From Solirubrobacteraceae bacterium (lineage in GTDB: Bacteria; Actinomycetota; Thermoleophilia; Solirubrobacterales; Solirubrobacteraceae), in the NCBI GenBank assembly GCA_025935735.1, contig JAICUS010000239.1:1-8525 (forward strand): 8,525 nt of DNA, read 5' to 3'. A program made the position numbers and the translations under genes. Under the pieces are notes generated by a model that did not search any database, was not told the DNA's origin, and saw only the letters and a list, made by a program, of their open reading frames with translations. Positions 4,476 to 8,525 of this stretch are shown here, in pieces; the first letter of the stretch is position 1; the number at the start of each line of letters is the position of its first letter.

Positions 4476-5849
4476 ATGAATCGTGTGGCGACGGTGACTG
4501 CGCTCGCGCTGACGCTCGGTGCGCTCGTGGTGGGCTGCGGCGGCGGAGGCGGAAGCAGCGGCGGCGGTGGCGGCTCGAACAGCGGCAACGCGTCGTCCGG
4601 AGGCGGCGGCGCCAACAGCAACGCGCCGGTGACGCTGAAGGTCTGGGTCGGCTGGAGCGCGCGGGAGCTGAAGGTGTTCAAGGGCGTCGTGGCCGACTAC
4701 CACAAGCAGCACCCGAACGTGACCGTGGACGTCACCGGCGGGATCAACGACAACAAGATCGTGGCGGCGATCCGGGCCGGCAACGCCCCCGACGTGGTCA
4801 GCTCGTTCAACTCCTACAACGTCGGCGTCTACTGCGGCACGGGCGGCTGGATCGACCTGTCGCCGTACCTGAAGAAGGACGGCATCAGCACCTCCGACTT
4901 CCCCGCGGCCACGAACTACTACACGCAGTACGGCGGCAAGAAGTGCGCGCTGCCGCTGCTGGCCGACACCTACGGCCTCTACTACAACAAGGCGCTGTTC
5001 AAGAAGGCGGGGATCAGCGACCCGCCGAAGACGATGTCCGAGCTGCTGGCCGACGCCGAGAAGCTCACGGTCAAGGACCCCGACGGCAGCCTCAAGCAGG
5101 TCGGGATCGACCCGTTCATCGGCTTCTACGAGAACGTGCCCGAGCGCTGGATCCAGTCCTACGGCGGCAAGTACACCGACCAGAGCGGCAAGGCGATCCT
5201 GGCCGACCAGCCGGCGTGGACGAACTGGCTGAACTTCCAGAAGAGCCTGATCGACTTCTATGGCTACAAGAACCTCGTGCGCTTCCAGTCCGGCCTGGGC
5301 GACGAGTTCTCGGCCTCCAACGCGTTCGAGGTCGGCAAGATCGCGATGAACCTGGACGGCGAGTGGCGCGTCGCGTTCATCCAGGCCGAGCACCCGAACC
5401 TCGACTACGGCACGGCGCCGATGCCGGTCGACGACGCCAACCCCGGCCTGTACGGCTCGGGCTACATCAACGGCACGATCGTCGGCATCCCCCGCAACGG
5501 CGACCACACCGACCAGGCGTGGGCGCTCGTGAAGTGGCTGACCACGGACACGCACGCGCTGGCCAAGCTGTCCAACGGCCTGCGCAACGTGCCGAGCACC
5601 ACCGAGTCGACCAGCTCGAGCGAGCTCACGCCCGACGACCACTTCGCCACGTTCCTGAAGATCTTCAAGAACCCGAAGTCCGGCACGTCGCCGATCATGG
5701 CCTCCGGCGTGTCCTACACGAACCTCGTCCAGAGCTTCGCCACGAAGTGGCAGTCGGGCGGCGTCGGGGACCTGCACGGCGCGCTGAGCGACCTGGACAA
5801 GCAGCTCGACGCCCAAGTCGCCCAGGCGAAGGGCGGCGGCGCGCCATAG
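4476..5849 (+). CDS. Sugar ABC transporter solute-binding lipoprotein (family 1 type)
   Basis: The 457-residue protein captures a sugar outside the membrane and delivers it to the permeases encoded next. It has a lipoprotein signal: a basic N-terminus, a hydrophobic core, and lipobox V-V-G-C with C21 as the acylated residue. Residues 22-50 are an unusually long Gly/Ser/Asn linker. The mature domain starts PVTLKVWVGW and follows the SBP_bac_1 course: AIRAGNAPDVVSSFN (98-112), ADTYGLYYNKALFKKAGI (163-180), a hinge region with FEVGKIAMNLDGEWR (284-298), and YGTAPMP (311-317). Aromatic residues (W60, Y168-Y170, W225, W249, W252) could stack on sugar rings. C120 and C157 are the only cysteines after the lipid Cys and may form a disulfide. 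Length is usual for oligosaccharide-binding members. The gene is first in the operon. The substrate cannot be read from sequence alone; a beta-linked oligosaccharide is likely given the downstream glycosidase. Confidence 0.93.
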   Translation: MNRVATVTALALTLGALVVGCGGGGGSSGGGGGSNSGNASSGGGGANSNAPVTLKVWVGWSARELKVFKGVVADYHKQHPNVTVDVTGGINDNKIVAAIRAGNAPDVVSSFNSYNVGVYCGTGGWIDLSPYLKKDGISTSDFPAATNYYTQYGGKKCALPLLADTYGLYYNKALFKKAGISDPPKTMSELLADAEKLTVKDPDGSLKQVGIDPFIGFYENVPERWIQSYGGKYTDQSGKAILADQPAWTNWLNFQKSLIDFYGYKNLVRFQSGLGDEFSASNAFEVGKIAMNLDGEWRVAFIQAEHPNLDYGTAPMPVDDANPGLYGSGYINGTIVGIPRNGDHTDQAWALVKWLTTDTHALAKLSNGLRNVPSTTESTSSSELTPDDHFATFLKIFKNPKSGTSPIMASGVSYTNLVQSFATKWQSGGVGDLHGALSDLDKQLDAQVAQAKGGGAP

Positions 5850-5857
5850 CCGACGCG

Positions 5858-6859
5858 ATGAGCACCGCGAACGCCACCGAATGGACCGCCGCCGCGCTCA
5901 CCCCCGAGCGGCGGCGGGCCCGCAGGCGCGCGGCCTGGCGCCGCCGCCGGCTCGTGCTGCTGTTGATGAGCCCGTGGATCGTCGGCTTCGGCGTGTTCTT
6001 CGGCTATCCGCTGATCGCCAACCTCTACCTGTCGTTCAACCACTACGACCTGCTGTCGCCGCCCCGCTGGATCGGCTTCGCCAACTACAAGTACCTGTTC
6101 TCCCAGGACCCGCAGGTGTGGACGGCGATCAAGAACACGCTGTGGGTGATCGCCATCATGGTGCCGCTGCAGGTGCTGTTCGCGTTCGGGATCGCGCTCG
6201 TGCTCGCGCGGGCGCGCTCGGGCGTGGGGATCTTCCGGACGATCTTCTACCTGCCCGCGCTCGCCCCGCCCGTGGCCGCGACGCTGGCGTTCGTGTTCAT
6301 CCTCAACCCGGGCACCGGGCCCGTGAACACCATCCTCGGCCACCTGGACATCCAGGGGCCGCTGTGGTTCCAGGACCCGGCGTGGGCGAAGCCCGCGCTG
6401 ACCGCCCTGGCGATCTGGGGCGTGGGGAACACGATGGTGATCTTCCTGGCGGCGATCCTCGACGTCCCGCGCCCGCTGTACGAGTCCGCCGAGCTGGACG
6501 GCGCCGGCCCGTTCAAGCGGCTGATCCACGTCACGCTGCCGTCGATCAGCCCGGTGATCCTGTTCTCGGTGGTCTACGGGGTCATCCAGGGCCTGCAGTA
6601 CTTCACCCAGGCATATGTGGCCGCGGGCGTCGCCGCCGGCCAGGCCTCGCAGGCCGCCGACGTGACCAGCGTGAACCTCGGCTACCCGAAGGACTCGACG
6701 CTGTTCTATCCCATCCTGCTCTACCAGCACGGGTTCAACGACTTCCAGATGGGCTACGCCGCGGCGATCGCCATGATCCTGCTGATCGTGTCGTTCGCGG
6801 TGACGCTGGCCATCGTGGTCAACTCGCGCCGCTGGGTGCACGCCGGAGCCGTGCGATGA
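5858..6859 (+). CDS. Sugar ABC transporter permease, MalF/UgpA-like
   Basis: This 333-residue inner-membrane subunit pairs with the next protein to form the sugar channel. A very basic N-terminus (residues 18-31, ten Arg) precedes the first of about six membrane helices (roughly 31-52, 93-117, 127-150, 178-202, 231-253, 298-321). MSPWIVGFGVFFGYPLIANLYLSF at the start and FANYKYLF before helix 2 are typical of MalF-like carbohydrate permeases. The cytoplasmic EAA loop, which contacts the ATPase, is at 209-232: E209-S-A-E-L-D214-G-A-G217, then LPSISP. The frame is open far upstream, but the ATG at 5858, 8 bases after the binding-protein stop, gives the family length and hydrophobic pattern. There is no strong Shine-Dalgarno site, so it probably depends on coupling. 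It ends in an ATGA overlap with the next gene. Confidence 0.93.
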   Translation: MSTANATEWTAAALTPERRRARRRAAWRRRRLVLLLMSPWIVGFGVFFGYPLIANLYLSFNHYDLLSPPRWIGFANYKYLFSQDPQVWTAIKNTLWVIAIMVPLQVLFAFGIALVLARARSGVGIFRTIFYLPALAPPVAATLAFVFILNPGTGPVNTILGHLDIQGPLWFQDPAWAKPALTALAIWGVGNTMVIFLAAILDVPRPLYESAELDGAGPFKRLIHVTLPSISPVILFSVVYGVIQGLQYFTQAYVAAGVAAGQASQAADVTSVNLGYPKDSTLFYPILLYQHGFNDFQMGYAAAIAMILLIVSFAVTLAIVVNSRRWVHAGAVR

Positions 6860-7767
6860 CCGCCGTCGAGCTCGAGCCCCAGGCCCCGGTCGCCCCGTTC
6901 GTGCGCCGCCGCCCGCCGGCGCCCGTCCGGCGACGCAAGCTCCTGTTCGCCGTGGCCAACCACAGCTTCCTCATCGCCGCCGCGATCGCCTTCCTGGCGC
7001 CGTTCGCGTTCATGCTGCTGACCGCGCTGATGACCAACGAGCAGGCGCTGTCCTCGAAGCTGTGGCCGCACCCGTTCGCCTGGCACAACTTCACCGACGT
7101 GTTCAGCAAGGCGCCGATGTGGCGCTGGACGCTCAACAGCCTCGAGTACTGCGTGCTGGCGACGATCGGGCTCGTCCTCTCCAGCGTCCCCGTGGCCTAC
7201 GCGCTGGCCCGCATCCGCTGGCGCGGCCGCGAGGCCGCGTTCATGATCGTGCTGATCGCGCTGATGCTGCCGCCGCAGGTGACCGTGGTGCCGCTGTACG
7301 TGATGTGGTCCAAGCTGCACCCGTTCGGCTTCGACTTCGTCGGCACGCTGTGGCCGGTGATCGTCCCGAACTGGTTCGGCGACGCGTTCTCCATCTTCCT
7401 GCTGCGCCAGTTCTTCCTCACCATCCCCGAGGAGTACCTGGACGCGGCCCGGGTGGACGGCTGCGGCGAGCTGCGCATCCTCGTGACGGTGGTGGCGCGG
7501 CTGGCCAAGCCGGCGATCGCCGCCGTCGCGCTGTTCTCTTTTCTGTACACGTTCAACGACTTCTTCCTGCCGCTGCTCTACACCGGTGAGTCGGCACACC
7601 ACTGGGTGCTGTCGATCGGGTTGTCGGAGTTCCGCTCGCTGCACCAGGTGCAGTGGAACCTCACCATGGCGGCGACGCTGCTGGTGATGGCGCCGGTCAT
7701 CGTGCTGTTCTTCCTCGCCCAGAAGGCGTTCGTGGAGGGTGTGACGCTGACGGGGGTGAAGGGGTGA
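6856..7767 (+). CDS. Sugar ABC transporter permease, MalG/LacG-like
   Basis: This 303-residue partner of the preceding permease starts at the ATG in the ATGA overlap (6856-6859). It has a basic Pro-rich cytoplasmic N-terminus (17-28), then about six membrane helices (near 30-57, 95-117, 127-150, 161-185, 219-241, 269-291). PFAFMLLTALMTNEQ and NSLEYCVLATIGLVLSSVPVAYALAR are characteristic of MalG-type proteins, as is LIALMLPPQVTVVPLYVMW. The EAA loop is at about 193-219 with D201-G-C-G204. Here Cys replaces the usual Ala of the DGAG motif, a modest deviation that should still allow docking to an ATPase. The end overlaps the GTG start of the next gene (GTGA, 7764-7767). No ATP-binding subunit follows immediately, so a shared MsiK-like ATPase elsewhere is likely, as is common in actinobacterial sugar importers. 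Confidence 0.94.
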   Translation: MTAVELEPQAPVAPFVRRRPPAPVRRRKLLFAVANHSFLIAAAIAFLAPFAFMLLTALMTNEQALSSKLWPHPFAWHNFTDVFSKAPMWRWTLNSLEYCVLATIGLVLSSVPVAYALARIRWRGREAAFMIVLIALMLPPQVTVVPLYVMWSKLHPFGFDFVGTLWPVIVPNWFGDAFSIFLLRQFFLTIPEEYLDAARVDGCGELRILVTVVARLAKPAIAAVALFSFLYTFNDFFLPLLYTGESAHHWVLSIGLSEFRSLHQVQWNLTMAATLLVMAPVIVLFFLAQKAFVEGVTLTGVKG

Positions 7768-8525
7768 AGCTCGCGGTCGTCGGCGCCGGCTCGACTTACA
7801 CGCCCGAGCTGGTGTCGCGCGTGAGTGAGCTGCCGGTGACCGAGCTGGCGCTGCATGACATCGACCGGGACCGCGTGCAGATCGTCGGCGGCCTGGCGAG
7901 GCGGATGCTGGCCCGTGCCGGCTACGAGGGCGGCCTGACGACCACCGGCGATCTGGACGCGGCGCTGGACGGCGCGTCATTCGTGTTGCTGCAGATCCGC
8001 GTCGGCGGCCAGCGGGCGCGTCTGCACGACGAGACGGTGCCGCTGCGCTGCGGCTGCATCGGCCAGGAGACGACCGGCGCCGGCGGCTTCGCGAAGGCGA
8101 TGCGCACCGTGCCGGTGGTGCTCGAGCTGGCCGAGCGGGTGAGCGAGCGCGCCGCCCCGGATGCCTGGATCGTCGACTTCACCAACCCGGTGGGGATCGT
8201 CACCCGCGCGCTGCTCGACCAGGGCCACCGGGCGGTCGGGCTGTGCAACGTGGCGATCGGATTCCAGCGGCGCTTCGCGCAGGCGCTGGGTATCGCGCCC
8301 GGCCGCGTGCTGATCGACCAGGTCGGTCTCAACCACCTGACCTGGATCCGCGCCGTGCACGTCGACGGCGAGGACCGCCTCGACAGTCTCCTCGCCGATT
8401 ACGGTGACGAGCTCGCGGCGGAGCTCGAGCTGCCACGCCGCCTGTTGGACGACCTGGGCGCGATCCCGAGCTACTACCTGCGCTACTTCTACGGCCACGA
8501 CGAGGTGCTGGCCGAGCAGCGCGAC
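7764..8525 (+). CDS. Glycoside hydrolase family 4, 6-phospho-beta-glucosidase-like (partial, 3' end missing)
   Basis: The first 254 codons of an NAD- and metal-dependent GH4 glycosidase; a full-length member is about 420-450 residues. The GTG start overlaps the permease stop, with purine-rich GAAGGG just before it. An NAD-binding Rossmann turn GAGST is at 7-11. IGQETTGAGGFAKAMRTVP (99-117) and DFTNPVGIVT (138-147) are hallmarks of the 6-phospho-beta-glucosidase branch. Metal ligands are expected at C161 (GLCN) and H191 (GLNHL), and the catalytic base Tyr within Y237-Y238 (PSYYLRYFY). GH4 enzymes work by NAD-assisted oxidation at C3 and elimination, not by a Glu pair. As the uptake system is an ABC importer and not a PTS, the sugar would enter unphosphorylated. 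The natural substrate may thus be a plain beta-linked disaccharide or one phosphorylated by a kinase encoded elsewhere. Confidence 0.93.
   Translation, partial: MKLAVVGAGSTYTPELVSRVSELPVTELALHDIDRDRVQIVGGLARRMLARAGYEGGLTTTGDLDAALDGASFVLLQIRVGGQRARLHDETVPLRCGCIGQETTGAGGFAKAMRTVPVVLELAERVSERAAPDAWIVDFTNPVGIVTRALLDQGHRAVGLCNVAIGFQRRFAQALGIAPGRVLIDQVGLNHLTWIRAVHVDGEDRLDSLLADYGDELAAELELPRRLLDDLGAIPSYYLRYFYGHDEVLAEQRD

Noticed and set aside
3507..5816. A 769-codon open frame on the minus strand across the fusion gene end, Uma2 and binding-protein genes
   Set aside because: It lies antisense to three genes with clear family motifs, crosses the promoter/operator region, and has the Arg/Val/Asp-rich make-up typical of a shadow frame in very GC-rich DNA.
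4943..5857. Upstream extension of the MalF-like permease frame through the binding-protein gene
   Set aside because: The extension is an Arg/Gly/Pro-rich out-of-frame reading of the binding-protein gene. The ATG at 5858 gives the normal permease length. The same applies to the extensions before 1121 and before 6856.

Overview
The window is very GC-rich, double-stranded coding DNA with all genes on the + strand and tight ATGA/GTGA overlaps. The GC content, the style of the Tad-type genes, a Uma2 nuclease and a ROK-like operator motif point to a high-GC actinobacterium. Thermoleophilia (Solirubrobacter/Conexibacter type) is my best guess, but this is inference and not proven by any marker in the window.

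Region 1 (1-3663) looks like the distal part of a Tad/Flp-type pilus or secretion locus. After a possible 21-codon tail of an upstream gene and a short leader region come four translationally coupled genes. They are two TadE-like pseudopilins with textbook G|QAxVE prepilin cleavage sites, a hypothetical protein with a disordered repeat-bearing N-terminal half and a possibly degenerate P-loop domain, and a 494-residue fusion. The fusion joins a TadG-like pseudopilin stalk to a VanY-type DD-peptidase domain and a lytic transglycosylase domain, both with their active-site residues present. Together they suggest an envelope-spanning pseudopilus whose last component carries its own peptidoglycan-cutting head. 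Three of the four genes carry short in-frame tandem repeats (42, 63 and about 33 bp units). The 42-bp set contains three helically phased palindromes.

Region 2 (3663-4265) holds one Uma2-family (DUF820, PD-(D/E)XK) putative nuclease gene, directly abutting the pilus operon and possibly expressed from its own leaderless promoter.

Region 3 (4266-8525) is a sugar-uptake operon behind a clear regulated promoter: TTGACA, 17 bp, TACCGT, with a perfect inverted repeat over the predicted start of transcription and a related second site about 75 bp upstream, then a strong GGAGGAGGAGG ribosome site. It encodes a lipoprotein sugar-binding protein, MalF-like and MalG-like permeases, and the first 254 codons of a family-4 glycosidase that runs off the window. 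No ATP-binding subunit is present, so a shared ATPase elsewhere is likely. The gene order and the operator half-sites resemble actinobacterial oligosaccharide operons controlled by ROK repressors, such as the chitosan-oligosaccharide type.
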